From Chryseobacterium sp. 52 (GTDB lineage Bacteria > Bacteroidota > Bacteroidia > Flavobacteriales > Weeksellaceae): 64,000 nucleotides of DNA. Both the position numbers and the translations under genes were made by a program. The stretch's first letter is position 1, and each line of letters opens with the position of its first letter. Below, one piece after another: positions 36,600 through 46,425 of this stretch. Below the pieces are notes generated by a model, which was not told where the DNA came from, did not search any database, and was given only the letters and a program-made list of their open reading frames with translations. The stretch spans positions 2,708,001-2,772,000 of the forward strand of contig NZ_PEEX01000001.1 of NCBI RefSeq assembly GCF_002754245.1, written 5' to 3'.

Positions 36600-37105
36600 T
36601 TATTGGGAGAAGGTCATCATAAAAATAGGTTCAAAAGTAAAGAGCTTTCAAGTTGGCGACGAAATTGTTTACTGTCCATCGGATTTTCACATTGGTACAT
36701 TTGCCGAGTTCATTGCCATTAATGAAAATGATGTTGCTTTAAAACCAAAAAACATAATAGTGGAGGAGGCTGCCTAGCTTCCGTTGTTTGCTTTGACGGC
36801 TTACCAGTTTTTAGTGGAAAAAGCAAAATTAAAAAATTAACAGAAAGTTTTTATTCAGGCTGGTTCGGGTGGTGTCGGAACGATTGTTATTCAGTTGGTA
36901 AAACATTTAGTAGCGACAATGGCGACCGCGACAAGTGCGAAAAATTCTGATTTAGTTAAAAATTTAGATGCAGATTGCCAATGGGAAACAGTTATCAGAA
37001 ATTGCTTTGCTCGTAGAATCAGGAACCATTCGTCCGGTAATTGATAGAGTTTTCCCTTTTGAAGAAACTGATCAAACTTTAGAGTATGTTAAATACAAAT
37101 CAAAA
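36600..37105 (+). pseudogene. Decayed NADP-dependent oxidoreductase (MDR/quinone reductase type)
   Basis: Pieces of the family are readable: VKSFQVGDEIVYC, then GTFAEFIAINENDVALKPKN, then ALTAYQFLVEKA, then VFIQAGSGGVGTIVIQLVKH (cofactor Gly motif), then IALLVESGTIRPVIDRVFPF. Stops (TAG after EEAA, TAA before QKVF) and at least one frame change plus an internal loss interrupt it, and the 5' end is missing. It borders the IS3 remnant, which may have caused the damage. Confidence 0.85.
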
Positions 37106-37130
37106 AATCCAGTAGTTCACTGGATTTTTT
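37103..37130. terminator. Terminator between oxidoreductase remnant and collagen-like gene
   Basis: The perfect stem AAATCCAGT/ACTGGATTT with loop AGTTC and A/T flanks on both sides, placed between convergent units. Confidence 0.7.
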
Positions 37131-37183
37131 CGATATGTACTAATATGCGATTATTTTTATGTTTCATAAAAATAATCTACGAT

Positions 37184-38620
37184 CTACTTGATTACAGTAG
37201 CCTTAAAAGAAAAGGATAACCCGGCAGCATTACCGGAATCGTATATATAAACAGTTACAGTATTTGCTGCTGTTACTTTTGTAGTGTAGATTGGGGGATA
37301 ATTAGTACTTCCTGTTGCAATATTACTTGTTGGATTTACAATAACCGCATCACCTATAGCTGCTCCATTAACGGTAATTGTAAATGAGCCTGGAGCTCCT
37401 CCTGTTGGCAGAGTTACAGTAGCTGTTCCAGTTAATAATTGTACACTGCTGCTGCTGCTTGGTGTAGACCAAGTTCCATCTCCTCTAAGATAAGTGGAAG
37501 AGCTCGCCGTACCAGAAGATGTAGATATTTTGGCTACGGTAACAGACGCATCAGCGATTTGAGATGTTGTTACCTTAGAACTTCCAATAGCTGTAACTCC
37601 GGAAGAGTTCATTGTGATGTCGCCGCTTATACTTACCGGATTAGACGGAGCAAATGGAGTTCCTGCTGTTATATAGACCTGCCCTGAAGCAGAACCATTT
37701 GCAAAACCTGAACCCGTGGCTCCCGTAGCCCCCTGTGGACCTACTGCTCCCGTAGCTCCGGTAATTCCCTGAACTCCTTGTAATCCTGTTGCTCCGGTAG
37801 CCCCTGTTAATCCTTGAGCCCCAGTAACTCCTTGTGCTCCTGTTGCTCCAGTTAATCCTTGTGGACCTACTGCTCCTGTAGCCCCAGTAATTCCCTGAAC
37901 TCCTTGTAATCCTGTTGCTCCGGTAGCCCCTGTTAATCCTTGAGCCCCAGTAACTCCTTGTGCTCCTGTTGCTCCAGTTAATCCTTGTGGACCTACTGCT
38001 CCCGTAGCTCCGGTAATTCCCTGAACTCCTTGTAATCCTGTTGCTCCGATAGCCCCTGTTAATCCTTGAGCCCCAGTAACTCCTTGTGCTCCTGTTGCTC
38101 CAGTTAATCCCTGCGGACCTACTGCTCCCGTAGCCCCAGTAATTCCCTGAACTCCTTGTGAACCTGTTACTCCAGTAGCGCCTGTCGCTCCGGTAGCTCC
38201 TTGAGGTCCAGGAAGGGAACTCCCTGAAGTTTTCGCATATAAAGCGTAAGGAACGCTTAATAATTGTGATGTTCCTGTTATGGTATAGTTATTTGATCCA
38301 CCAGGATCTGTTTCTATTTTTATAAAGTAAGTATCTGCTCCCCAATTAATTGTAGAATAAGAACCGCTCACTAAAGTACCAGTACCTATTTTTACAGTTA
38401 CTAATCCATTTATATTGGTAGACTGAGTTTGAGTTTCGGAGTATACTACTATTCCTGTTGTAGAACCTTTCAATATAGAGAATCTCATTCCTACATTTTG
38501 ATTACTAACCAATTGATTACTTGAATTTCTGATAATAGCCTGATAACTCATTGCATCCTGCACTTGCGAAAACACTAAAGCAGAAGCCAGAGTGGCTGCT
38601 AGAAAAGAAAGCTTTTTCAT
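37184..38620 (-). CDS. Secreted collagen-like repeat protein
   Basis: A 478-residue protein with a signal peptide ([20 protein letters not shown]). Residues ~20-130 form a beta-rich N-terminal domain ([24 protein letters not shown]) common in Bacteroidota secreted proteins. Then ~170 residues of Gly-X-Y collagen triplets follow, rich in GATGAT and GPQGLT, including three 42-residue repeats. The C-terminus is a beta-sandwich-like domain ([29 protein letters not shown]). Probably a surface or extracellular fibre protein. It is 20 bases downstream of a T9SS-sorted protein gene on the same strand. Confidence 0.88.
   Translation of the reverse strand: MKKLSFLAATLASALVFSQVQDAMSYQAIIRNSSNQLVSNQNVGMRFSILKGSTTGIVVYSETQTQSTNINGLVTVKIGTGTLVSGSYSTINWGADTYFIKIETDPGGSNNYTITGTSQLLSVPYALYAKTSGSSLPGPQGATGATGATGVTGSQGVQGITGATGAVGPQGLTGATGAQGVTGAQGLTGAIGATGLQGVQGITGATGAVGPQGLTGATGAQGVTGAQGLTGATGATGLQGVQGITGATGAVGPQGLTGATGAQGVTGAQGLTGATGATGLQGVQGITGATGAVGPQGATGATGSGFANGSASGQVYITAGTPFAPSNPVSISGDITMNSSGVTAIGSSKVTTSQIADASVTVAKISTSSGTASSSTYLRGDGTWSTPSSSSSVQLLTGTATVTLPTGGAPGSFTITVNGAAIGDAVIVNPTSNIATGSTNYPPIYTTKVTAANTVTVYIYDSGNAAGLSFSFKATVIK
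37735..38200 (-). repeat. 126-bp tandem repeats coding for collagen triplets
   Basis: A 126-base unit (42 residues, 14 Gly-X-Y triplets) occurs about three times, with unit starts near 37800, 37926 and 38052, plus partial units at both ends. Copies differ by single bases only, for example a GAIGAT variant. Such near-identical units allow change in copy number. Confidence 0.85.
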
Positions 38621-38640
38621 AGGTAATTAGTTTTTATATT

Positions 38641-39126
38641 TTATTTATCTGTTTTTAAAACCTTAAAAATTTTGATGGCCTTACCTTCTTTTGATATTTT
38701 TAATAAATACATTGCAGCTGGATAAGAAGCCATTATAATTTGAGTTTGTGCCTGAAAAATAGGTTGACTTGTCAGTAACTTACCACTGCTGTCAAAAATA
38801 TCATAACGATATTTATTATAATCTTTAAATCCTATTTTCAAATTGAGAATATCTGCTGTGGGGTTGGGAAAAACAGTAAGGTTCAAACTGATTTCGGTGA
38901 TATTAACTCCTAATGTTGCTGTGATTTCATAACTCTGCTGAACACCTGTAGCAATATTTCCTACAGAAGAAGATGTTGTTTCGTAAAAAATTTGGCCTAA
39001 AGAAGCTGTGACACTCCCTGCGGTGCCTGACATATTAATACCACTAGTATTTAAGGTTTCTTGTCCCGAAACCTGAATCGAGAAACTAAAAAGAAATAAA
39101 GAAAGTGTGAAAAATGTAGTTTTCAT
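38641..39126 (-). CDS. Small secreted protein with T9SS sorting domain
   Basis: A 161-residue protein with the signal MKTTFFTLSLFLFSFSIQVSG. A short N-terminal region (GSVTASLGQIFYET, GVQQSYEI) is typical of small T9SS-exported proteins. The C-terminal ~75 residues form the sorting domain (LTVFPNPTADILNLKI, YDIFDSSGKLL, AMYLLKISKEGKAIKIFKV). It lies upstream of the collagen-like gene with 20 bases between them, so they are probably co-expressed as surface components. Confidence 0.82.
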   Translation of the reverse strand: MKTTFFTLSLFLFSFSIQVSGQETLNTSGINMSGTAGSVTASLGQIFYETTSSSVGNIATGVQQSYEITATLGVNITEISLNLTVFPNPTADILNLKIGFKDYNKYRYDIFDSSGKLLTSQPIFQAQTQIIMASYPAAMYLLKISKEGKAIKIFKVLKTDK

Positions 39127-39315
39127 ATCATATTAAGGTATATTTTATTAGTTTTTTATTATTTGTCAAATGTATAATTATATTATGATAACTATATTAA
39201 TTTATAATTAAAAAAGCATAAGATGTTTCTTGCTATTTTTATCGTCTGCTAACTTCTACATTAAGAATGACTTATAAAAATTAAGAAAAGAGAATTTTTG
39301 CACATCCTGCACCTA

Positions 39316-40383
39316 TTACATAAGATCCCTTAAATACTCCCTATTTTGTTTTACAGAAGGACAATCTGGTCTTGAAAGAGATGCTTTCTCATTGTATTCA
39401 TTGGCTTTTTTATACTCTCCTAAAAGAGATAAACAAACACAGGCCTCAATATTAGGGACATATCCTGAATAATCAGAAAATACAAAACCTACAGGATTAG
39501 ATTTAGGAAGCCTTGTAGCCAAATCAAACCATTTAAATGCCTGATTGTAATTTTGTTCATCTTTATAGTAATATCCCAATTCACAACAAATATCAGGTCT
39601 CGGAACATCATATTCAAAGCTTTTGAATAAGATCGGCAGAATTTTTTCTTTAGTCCCCATCTTTTTATATTCAATAGCTAATTGATGACAAGAAGTAATT
39701 ATATCTTCGACCCAGCCCGACCCTAAATTTAAAAACTTTTCATAACAGGCTATCGCTTTAGCTGTCTCATTATGATCTTTCAATTCCCGGGCATAATAAT
39801 ACCATTGTCTTGCAGAAAACGCTTCTCCTTTCTTCTCTAAAGCTCTATATATATCTATATTTCTTGTAGAAAGCTCTTCAGGTTTTGTTTTTTTATGCCA
39901 AATTTCAATATCCGTATAATGTAAATTACCAATCAAAGGAATACATTCATGAACCGGATCGATCCATTGATAATTTTTACTTCTTTTAAATAATCTTTCG
40001 CGTGTTGAATGAAAAGTAGGATTATTGTTTTGATCAAATGACAAAGCGTATTTCATAGTGACCATCTCAACATGATCCTTCAATGTTTTCTTCAGTTCAA
40101 TAATTTCTGTAACTGATTTTTCCGGTACAACATCATCAGCATCTAACCACATCTGATAATCCATAACCGCTTTGGAAAATGCAAAATTGCGCGCAGCTGA
40201 AAAGTCATTAATCCATTCAAAATCGAAAACTTTGTCTGTAAATTGTTTCGCAATTTCTTTAGTTCTATCGGTAGAACCGGTATCTACGATGATGATTTCG
40301 TCTGCAAATTTTGTTACACTCTCTAAACATCTCCTCAGAACTTTCTCCTCATTTTTAACGATTAGACACAAGCTTATTTTCAT
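39316..40383 (-). CDS. Family 2 glycosyltransferase with C-terminal TPR-like repeats
   Basis: A 355-residue protein from ATG 40383 (MKISLCLIVKNEEKVLRRCL); the longer frame adds an unlikely hydrophobic leader. The GT-A domain covers residues 1-~220: VDTGSTDRT, the D-x-D-like LDADDVV, and RNFAFSKA. The C-terminal ~130 residues contain helical repeats (AIACYEKFLNLGSGWVEDII, AFKWFDLATRLP), TPR-like. This architecture is seen in transferases that glycosylate peptides or glycans. The substrate is unknown. Confidence 0.85.
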   Translation of the reverse strand: MKISLCLIVKNEEKVLRRCLESVTKFADEIIIVDTGSTDRTKEIAKQFTDKVFDFEWINDFSAARNFAFSKAVMDYQMWLDADDVVPEKSVTEIIELKKTLKDHVEMVTMKYALSFDQNNNPTFHSTRERLFKRSKNYQWIDPVHECIPLIGNLHYTDIEIWHKKTKPEELSTRNIDIYRALEKKGEAFSARQWYYYARELKDHNETAKAIACYEKFLNLGSGWVEDIITSCHQLAIEYKKMGTKEKILPILFKSFEYDVPRPDICCELGYYYKDEQNYNQAFKWFDLATRLPKSNPVGFVFSDYSGYVPNIEACVCLSLLGEYKKANEYNEKASLSRPDCPSVKQNREYLRDLM

Positions 40384-40705
40384 TGATTCCAACTGATTTT
40401 TATGGTATAAATATACTGGTATTAATTGTAGATATTTAAAAAGATTGAGAAGCATCGCACTTATGACAGCAATCAAAGAAAATCCTTCAGAAAACATAAA
40501 AGATTTTTTATTGGATTCCAATGCACTTTAATAACATATGAAGAATCCAAACATCCTTTTTTAAAAGAGTACATTGGCACTCTCATCGATTATTGTCTTC
40601 TGAAGCTATCCGCAATGCTAAATAACAGTTTTCTTTTGCCTATTCCAACAAAATCAATTATTATTGTAACCAGATCTTGAAACCCCGAAAGCTCTAAATA
40701 ATTAT

Positions 40706-40987
40706 ATGATCAATCTATATAGAAAAACAGCTTTAATAGAAGGTGTTTCTTATTTGATTTTGCTCTTCATTGCAATGCCATTAAAATATTTTTTCAATAT
40801 TCCTTATGCGGTTAAATATTTTGGATGGATTCATGGAATTCTATTTCTTGTATTCTTTGTATGTCTTGTCATTGCATCCATAAAATACCGGTGGGGTTTG
40901 ATTAGAATTGCCATCTACCTAATAGGTTCTGTTCTCCCTTTTGTTCCCTTTCTGTTCGATAAGAAACTCAAAAAAGAATATCCATAA
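40706..40987 (+). CDS. DUF3817-type small membrane protein
   Basis: A 93-residue protein with three or so membrane helices. Motifs are RKTALIEGVSYLILLFIAMP and KYFGWIHGILFLVFFVCL, as in DUF3817 (YdzA-like) proteins, and the C-terminal FLFDKKLKKE. Stand-alone gene; function unknown. Confidence 0.85.
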   Translation: MINLYRKTALIEGVSYLILLFIAMPLKYFFNIPYAVKYFGWIHGILFLVFFVCLVIASIKYRWGLIRIAIYLIGSVLPFVPFLFDKKLKKEYP

Positions 40988-41220
40988 TAAAAGTATAAAG
41001 CGTACAATCATGTACTCTATGTTAAATCCTTAAATTTTGGTTAATACAAATGTCTCAATAAGTGATCAGTCTCAAAAAACCGGATAATAAAAAACCAATT
41101 AATCCGTTGTATTTTTATACGATCCGATAATCTGTCGGAATAGTCAACATTCTCCTTATTCAAACACCTGATTTTAGCACATCTGTTTGTTCGCGTAAAG
41201 TAGATCAAACATGATATATT

Positions 41221-42309
41221 ATGTCAAAAAAAATAAAATTCTCATCCTCTTCGGGTTCTCGTTTTTATGCAACAGTGAGAAGTAGAGTAGAGCAATATTT
41301 CGTTGAGAATCAATTAAGCCAGCATGCTAATGCGCCAATGTGGGGCAAGACCGTATTTTTTCTCGCGGTTTTCACAGGAATTTATCTTATCATAATTATG
41401 GGGCTAGTGCCAATTTGGATGCTCTTGCTGCTATCAGCATTACTAGGTATGTTTAGTGCCTTTGTGGGATTCAATGTATGCCACGATGCCATCCATGGTG
41501 CGCTTTCAGGCAATAAAAAGGTGAATAAAATATTTGGATTTATTTTTAATCTGGTCGGCGCCAATCCATACGTATGGAGTATTACGCATAATGTAGTCCA
41601 CCACACCTATACCAATATCCCCGGGCACGATGAGGACATTGAAGTTGCACCGGGATTGATCCGGATTGCTGAAGAAGACGAAGTGAATTCTATTCAAAGG
41701 TACCAACACTGGTATGCCTTTCCGCTGTACAGCCTGGCGTCTTTGTCATGGGTGTTTCGTAAGGACTATAAGAAGTTCTTCCAGAAAAAAATTGGAGCAC
41801 ATCAAAACAAACATCCTAAGGTGGAGTTTTTCAATTTGTTTTTTTATAAAGCACTGTATTATTTCCTGTTTATCGTATTGCCACTATTGGTGTTGGATAT
41901 CAGCTGGTGGCAGTTCCTGATCGGTTTTCTGCTTTTACATATTGCCCAAGGATTAACTATGGGACTTGTATTCCAGCTGGCCCATGTTGTTGAGGGGACC
42001 CATTTTCCTTTGCCTAATGAATCCGGACAGATCGAGGAAGCGTGGGCGGAGCATCAGATGCGTACAACAGCAAATTTTGCAACGCATAACAAAGTCGCAG
42101 CATTTTTCCTTGGTGGTCTGAACAGGCAGATTGAGCATCATCTGTTTCCTAAAGTCTGCCACATCCATTATGGGGAGATCTCCATCATTGTGAAAAAGAC
42201 GGCGCTGGAGTTTAATTTGCCTTATATTGAAAACAAAAGCTTTCTATCCGCGCTTCGCTCCCATTTTTTGATGCTGAAAAAATTTGGTAAAGAGGCGACT
42301 GTTAATTAG
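41221..42309 (+). CDS. Fatty-acid (acyl-CoA/lipid) desaturase
   Basis: A 362-residue membrane di-iron desaturase. The three His boxes are present: HDAIH (88-92), HNVVHH (123-128) and QIEHH before LFPK. Hydrophobic pairs flank them. The QxxHH third box puts it in the front-end/delta-6-like group, which inserts double bonds in acyl chains. There is no cytochrome b5 domain. Length is typical. It adjusts membrane fluidity, perhaps with temperature. Confidence 0.9.
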   Translation: MSKKIKFSSSSGSRFYATVRSRVEQYFVENQLSQHANAPMWGKTVFFLAVFTGIYLIIIMGLVPIWMLLLLSALLGMFSAFVGFNVCHDAIHGALSGNKKVNKIFGFIFNLVGANPYVWSITHNVVHHTYTNIPGHDEDIEVAPGLIRIAEEDEVNSIQRYQHWYAFPLYSLASLSWVFRKDYKKFFQKKIGAHQNKHPKVEFFNLFFYKALYYFLFIVLPLLVLDISWWQFLIGFLLLHIAQGLTMGLVFQLAHVVEGTHFPLPNESGQIEEAWAEHQMRTTANFATHNKVAAFFLGGLNRQIEHHLFPKVCHIHYGEISIIVKKTALEFNLPYIENKSFLSALRSHFLMLKKFGKEATVN

Positions 42310-42337
42310 ACAAGGGTTGTTTAATAATTAATTCATC

Positions 42338-42568
42338 TTTATCAATATCAGTTTGTTACAGGGTGTCGCTACATCATTGCCTACTAATGGCCTGCAGGCA
42401 ATCGGTCACGAGGGTAGTGGTGTAGGAGCCGGAGCCTATGCTTTTTATTTTCCTTCCAAAAATACCAGCGTCGTCCTGTGTACCAACGCGGGAACGCTTA
42501 TCGATGCTATAAAAGAAGAACAGTTACGGGCATTGTATGAGGAAATTATAGGGATATTGCTTGAGTAA
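42338..42568 (+). pseudogene. C-terminal fragment of a serine hydrolase (beta-lactamase family)
   Basis: The readable part, LQAIGHEGSGVGAGAYAFYF then TSVVLCTNAG and a helical end, matches the final strand region of penicillin-binding/class C-type serine hydrolases. The Ser-x-x-Lys part and everything before is absent. It begins right after the desaturase. Confidence 0.7.
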
Positions 42569-42576
42569 AAACTGAG

Positions 42577-42663
42577 GGCTTCGATAGCAAAATCCCGATT
42601 GCAGATAATAGTTCTGAAGAAGGCAAGGCACAAAATCGTAGAGTGGAGCTGGTGAAAAAATAA
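42577..42663 (+). pseudogene. C-terminal fragment of an OmpA-family protein
   Basis: Twenty-eight codons read GFDSKIPIADNSSEEGKAQN then RRVELVKK and TAA 42661. GxxxxxPIADNxxxxGxAxNRRVE is the end of the OmpA peptidoglycan-binding domain. Nothing upstream belongs to it. Confidence 0.75.
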
Positions 42664-42706
42664 TGTAAATCCTGTAATAATAGAGAATTATAGGTTGTTT
42701 TGCTTA

Positions 42707-42736
42707 AAAAATCCCAACGAAATTTGGGGTTTTTTT
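42707..42736. terminator. Terminator left of the Hachiman genes
   Basis: An imperfect stem AAATCCCAACG/AATTTGGGGTTTTT with a nine-base T run on the plus strand. Confidence 0.6.
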
Positions 42737-42821
42737 TGTTTTTTGTTGAGAAAAGTCAGGAGACTTTGAGCTGATAGGTAATGGGTTTTTAAGTTGGTGA
42801 TTAGTATAGTATACTTATACT

Positions 42822-44921
42822 CTAATTATTTATTTTTATTCCGTCATAAAAATAATTTAATATATATTTATCGAACTCATCCAGTTCTACTTTTTCAAGA
42901 ATTGTCTCAATACCTAATTCATTAAAAACTTCAATTGTTTTATGAATAGTAAGATTTGAATCGTAGAAATCAATAAGTTTAGAATTGTAAACTTTTCTCG
43001 AAATCATTCTTGGAAGACCATATTCTTCAAGCTGAAAGACAACAGACGGTAAAAAGGCATGAGAAGTCCACGCTACAAATCGTGAAATATCATAGTTCTT
43101 ATGTTTTAAAATTTCTTTTTGAAGTGTGTTTACATCTTTTACAAGTGAAGAGAACTTAAATGATACATTTCTTTCTAATTTGAAAAAATCATCAATTCCT
43201 ATATCATAAGGTTCTAACAATTTTAATAATTCAGGAATTGTTTTGAACCAATTGTTACTAAGTATTTTTATAAAAGCAACAAATGTACTACTCTTAGTTT
43301 CCCAATGCCCAGGTTTTAAATTAATGATTCTATAAATACTGCTGTCCCAGCTATCCCTTGTTGTTGAATTAAGATATGAAAGTCCATTCCAATTATCTGG
43401 CTTATTAGCCATATCAATTGCTATCGCCTTAATAAACTCACTATCACTTGATTGAAAAACTGATTCTTCTTTTAGCTTTTTGTAAACTTCTATGCCTAAT
43501 AAATTTGACATTTCTTCGTTATAGTATTCGATTTTAGCTACTTGTTCTTTGGTCAATATATCACTGTTTTTCTCGCTATCTAAATCACCTAATATTTCCT
43601 CTGGAAAAGGTAACGTTAATAGAGTTTGTTCACTTGTAGGAGGTTTATCCAATATGAATATCTTTCCTACAAAATGTTTGAACATTCTACCACCTCTACC
43701 AATTATGTTGCGATATGTAAAGTCGTTTAAACCAGACCGTCCATTTTTATTCATCCAAAGGATTACATTTTCAGCAGAAGTATTAACACCTTCAATTATT
43801 GATGAAGTAGAAATAATATTATTGAGTCCGTTTTTCTCTTCAAACAGTTTAACTTGTATTTGACTAAGTGAACGATGCAAGCGCCCGTTATGAATACCTG
43901 TGCCCCTTTTTACAGAGTTTGTTAATGACCAGTTGTAACTGTAGTTTTTTGCTAGCCAATTTGCAAAATTAGTCAATAACTCATTGTTTTTTTCTTCAAA
44001 ACGTGTATTTACAATATTAGATAAAATGTCAATATTTGAATATGTTCCTGCATAAATTAAAGATTTTGTGTCTTTAAATTTTAAAATATCGATTAGTAAT
44101 TCAGTTTTTCTGCCTTCATCTTTGCCAATGTCTTGATATAGTTCGTTTACTTCTAAGAAAACCGTATTAAAATCGAGCTTTATAAACTCCATATCTCTTG
44201 TAAATGGATTTTCTTCTAATGAAGAAATATTTGGAGCTAAAAAATATCTTTGGTTTGATTTATTTCCAAGTTTAATAATTACCTTAATTAGACTAGGGGA
44301 ACGTTCTTTATCAAAATTTTTACTGGCTTTATAAAATTCGTCAATTATCATAATATCAAAATGTTCAATTTTATTAAGATAATTGATGGCTCTTTCCTGT
44401 GGGAAAATGAAAATATTTTTATCTGCAGGTTCTACTTCTGTGGTTGTGATTATTTTATATTCGTGAGCAAACTTTTTATATAATCTTCTTCTTGTTTCGT
44501 CAGTTAATGCAATTGTAGGTACAATAATCAAGACATTGTTAGGTTTTTTTAATTTTATAAAAGCATCTATTACAAAACTTTTCCCAAAACTTGTAGGTGC
44601 ACTTACTGCAATATTTTTGCCCTCTAAAAGTTTTTTTAGTAAAAATGATTGTTCACGATGTAATGTTAATGAAGTTGTTTCTCCAACATCAACTTTAAAA
44701 GCATCATAAACAAATCTTTCTTCCCAACTTGACGTATCGGGGTCAAGATATGGAAAAAGTCCCGTCTCACGAATCAGATGATTTACAAGAGGAGTATATT
44801 CAATTTGATTTGTATAGTGATAATCAAGTAATTTAATAAGTTCTTGCCTTGCGTCATTTTCCTTATTTGCAATCAGTAAATCATTTATTACTTGACAATT
44901 TTCGAAAACTGTATTTTCCAT
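42822..44921 (-). CDS. hamB: HamB: superfamily 2 helicase of a Hachiman defence system
   Basis: A 699-residue SF2 helicase. The Q-motif-like LHREQ is near 87, motif I APTSFGKS at 108-115, motif II DEFY at 194-197 in place of DEAD/H. Motif VI lies in RNIIGRGGRMFKH. The C-terminal ~250 residues are helical. It starts one base after the stop of the DUF1837 gene, and the pair is the two-gene Hachiman arrangement. In described systems HamB translocates on DNA and restrains the HamA nuclease until a phage or damage signal appears. It is slightly short for a HamB but appears intact. Confidence 0.88.
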   Translation of the reverse strand: MENTVFENCQVINDLLIANKENDARQELIKLLDYHYTNQIEYTPLVNHLIRETGLFPYLDPDTSSWEERFVYDAFKVDVGETTSLTLHREQSFLLKKLLEGKNIAVSAPTSFGKSFVIDAFIKLKKPNNVLIIVPTIALTDETRRRLYKKFAHEYKIITTTEVEPADKNIFIFPQERAINYLNKIEHFDIMIIDEFYKASKNFDKERSPSLIKVIIKLGNKSNQRYFLAPNISSLEENPFTRDMEFIKLDFNTVFLEVNELYQDIGKDEGRKTELLIDILKFKDTKSLIYAGTYSNIDILSNIVNTRFEEKNNELLTNFANWLAKNYSYNWSLTNSVKRGTGIHNGRLHRSLSQIQVKLFEEKNGLNNIISTSSIIEGVNTSAENVILWMNKNGRSGLNDFTYRNIIGRGGRMFKHFVGKIFILDKPPTSEQTLLTLPFPEEILGDLDSEKNSDILTKEQVAKIEYYNEEMSNLLGIEVYKKLKEESVFQSSDSEFIKAIAIDMANKPDNWNGLSYLNSTTRDSWDSSIYRIINLKPGHWETKSSTFVAFIKILSNNWFKTIPELLKLLEPYDIGIDDFFKLERNVSFKFSSLVKDVNTLQKEILKHKNYDISRFVAWTSHAFLPSVVFQLEEYGLPRMISRKVYNSKLIDFYDSNLTIHKTIEVFNELGIETILEKVELDEFDKYILNYFYDGIKINN

Positions 44922-44922
44922 A

Positions 44923-45843
44923 TTAATCTCGATAAACTTTAGCTATTTTAATAAACTTGTTTACTATTTTTTCTTTATCTGCAACAGGAAAAAGAATAAT
45001 ATGAAAATTAATCTTCTCATATAAATGAACACTTGAACACTTTGCTATTTGTTTTCTAAAATACTCGGTTGCTCTATCTTTATGGTAGTTTATAATTCCT
45101 TGTTGATATTCATCAGTTAATTCAGTCCCGTTTTTTGTTTGTTCACACTCGTACAGAAGTAAAATAGGAATATTTAGAATGGGCTTTATTTTGTCAATAG
45201 ATTTATCTTGTGATAGACTTGCTTTTATTTTAGCTTTTAATTCAGTAGAAATTCCATCAAAATCATTAATGTCACTAAGGTTTGTAATAATACTATTCTC
45301 TTTTTTTATTTTATCCAAGCTAATAGAATCATTCACTGATTCAACAATTGTATCAAGTCTTGCATTTTCAATGCTATTATAAAATTTTGACTCACCAAAC
45401 CATAACGAAAAATTATCTTCAGATTCTACAACGATATGTACACTATCAGCCCCTTTAGCTTCGTCTTTTTTGTTTTGCTTATAAAATATTTTGGGAACAA
45501 TAGGTAAAGCAGAATAATGGTTTTTCATTATCCCATAAAGAACAATTTCTGCAATTTCGCTGCCACGGCCAAAGGCCTTTTCTCCCTCAACAAGTCTTAG
45601 ATTTTTTGCTGATTCAGAAAGTATAGAGCCCTCTCCTTTATCTATTAATGCTAATCTTTCGTTGTGACTTAGGGCTGTTTCTTTAATATTGTCCCAAATA
45701 AAATTTTGAAACTTTTCAAACCTCCAACTGCCATTCTCAAAATCATTAATGACACTCAATACCTTTTTGTTTTCAGTAGAGGTGACAGTATCATCAATAC
45801 AAATATTTGCAAACGAATCGTTTATTATAACATCAAAATTCAT
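44923..45843 (-). CDS. hamA: HamA: DUF1837 nuclease of a Hachiman defence system
   Basis: A 306-residue DUF1837 protein. The family region runs from FGRGSEIAEIVLYGIM and LPIVPKIFYKQ through GADSVHIVVE (131-140) to WFGESKFYNS (148-157). The Asp of GADSVH and the ESK of GESKFY fit a PD-(D/E)xK nuclease site. HamA is the effector: it degrades DNA when freed by HamB, leading to abortive protection. The HamB start is next to its stop, so the two are coupled. A small HTH gene is 258 bases upstream on the same strand. Confidence 0.88.
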   Translation of the reverse strand: MNFDVIINDSFANICIDDTVTSTENKKVLSVINDFENGSWRFEKFQNFIWDNIKETALSHNERLALIDKGEGSILSESAKNLRLVEGEKAFGRGSEIAEIVLYGIMKNHYSALPIVPKIFYKQNKKDEAKGADSVHIVVESEDNFSLWFGESKFYNSIENARLDTIVESVNDSISLDKIKKENSIITNLSDINDFDGISTELKAKIKASLSQDKSIDKIKPILNIPILLLYECEQTKNGTELTDEYQQGIINYHKDRATEYFRKQIAKCSSVHLYEKINFHIILFPVADKEKIVNKFIKIAKVYRD

Positions 45844-46101
45844 TAATAATACATTAAATTATTTTATATCTCATATTTTAATAATGGTTATCAAATATAG
45901 TTGTTGTTAATTATGACTTCAACTCGATATTTAATATTTTTTACTAATCTTCAAATATATTTATTCCCATATTGGTTGCCTTCCGGTTTTCCGTAAACAG
46001 CAAAAATAAACAGTATCTTAAAATTTTCAATCAGTATTTTCACGGAATTTCTTAAAGATTTCGAAAATTTTGTCACAAAAAAATCCCAACTCTCGTCAGG
46101 A

Positions 46102-46335
46102 TTATTCATTTATAAGTTTAAAGAAATCAGATAAACTAATTTTTCTTGCTTCACATATTCTAAAAAGTGTTTCAACTGGTATTCTGTAAGTTTCTTCACT
46201 TTTAATTTTTCTGATAGTACTTTCTTCTACACCATGATTTTTGGCAAAAGAATTTTGTGACTTGCCTTCTTGAAGCCAAGGTATCAACCATTTTTTTGTA
46301 ATGTATAAACAAATTTTTTCGTTTATATCTGTCAT
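46102..46335 (-). CDS. Small HTH (XRE-like) DNA-binding protein
   Basis: A 77-residue protein with a helix-turn-helix of the Cro/C1 type: SQNSFAKNHGVEESTIRKIK, then VETLFRICEARKISLSDFFK. The size suits a stand-alone regulator. It lies upstream of hamA on the same strand and faces a divergent gene across a perfect 24-bp palindrome. It may control itself, the divergent gene or hamAB; this is inferred from position. Confidence 0.82.
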   Translation of the reverse strand: MTDINEKICLYITKKWLIPWLQEGKSQNSFAKNHGVEESTIRKIKSEETYRIPVETLFRICEARKISLSDFFKLINE

Positions 46336-46364
46336 GGAACAAATGAAATAATTAAATAATAAAA

Positions 46365-46388
46365 AATTACGGTCGATCGACCGTAATT
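46365..46388. promoter_or_regulatory. Perfect 24-bp palindrome, likely operator
   Basis: The half-site AATTACGGTCGA is followed immediately by its reverse complement. It lies 29 bases before the HTH start (minus) and 37 bases before the divergent gene (plus). This is the position expected of an autoregulatory operator. It is GC-richer than its surroundings. Confidence 0.7.
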
Positions 46389-46425
46389 AGATTTCTTTTC
46401 TTACATTTATAAAAAATACAAACTC

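Noticed and set aside
37735..38200. Regularly spaced repeats that could suggest a CRISPR array
   Set aside because: The repeats are 126-bp tandem units inside a continuous Gly-X-Y coding frame, with no unique spacers and no cas genes.
40384..40521. 46-residue N-terminal extension of the glycosyltransferase
   Set aside because: The extension is hydrophobic and not part of the GT2 fold; the internal ATG 40383 begins the conserved MKISLCLIVKNEE start.
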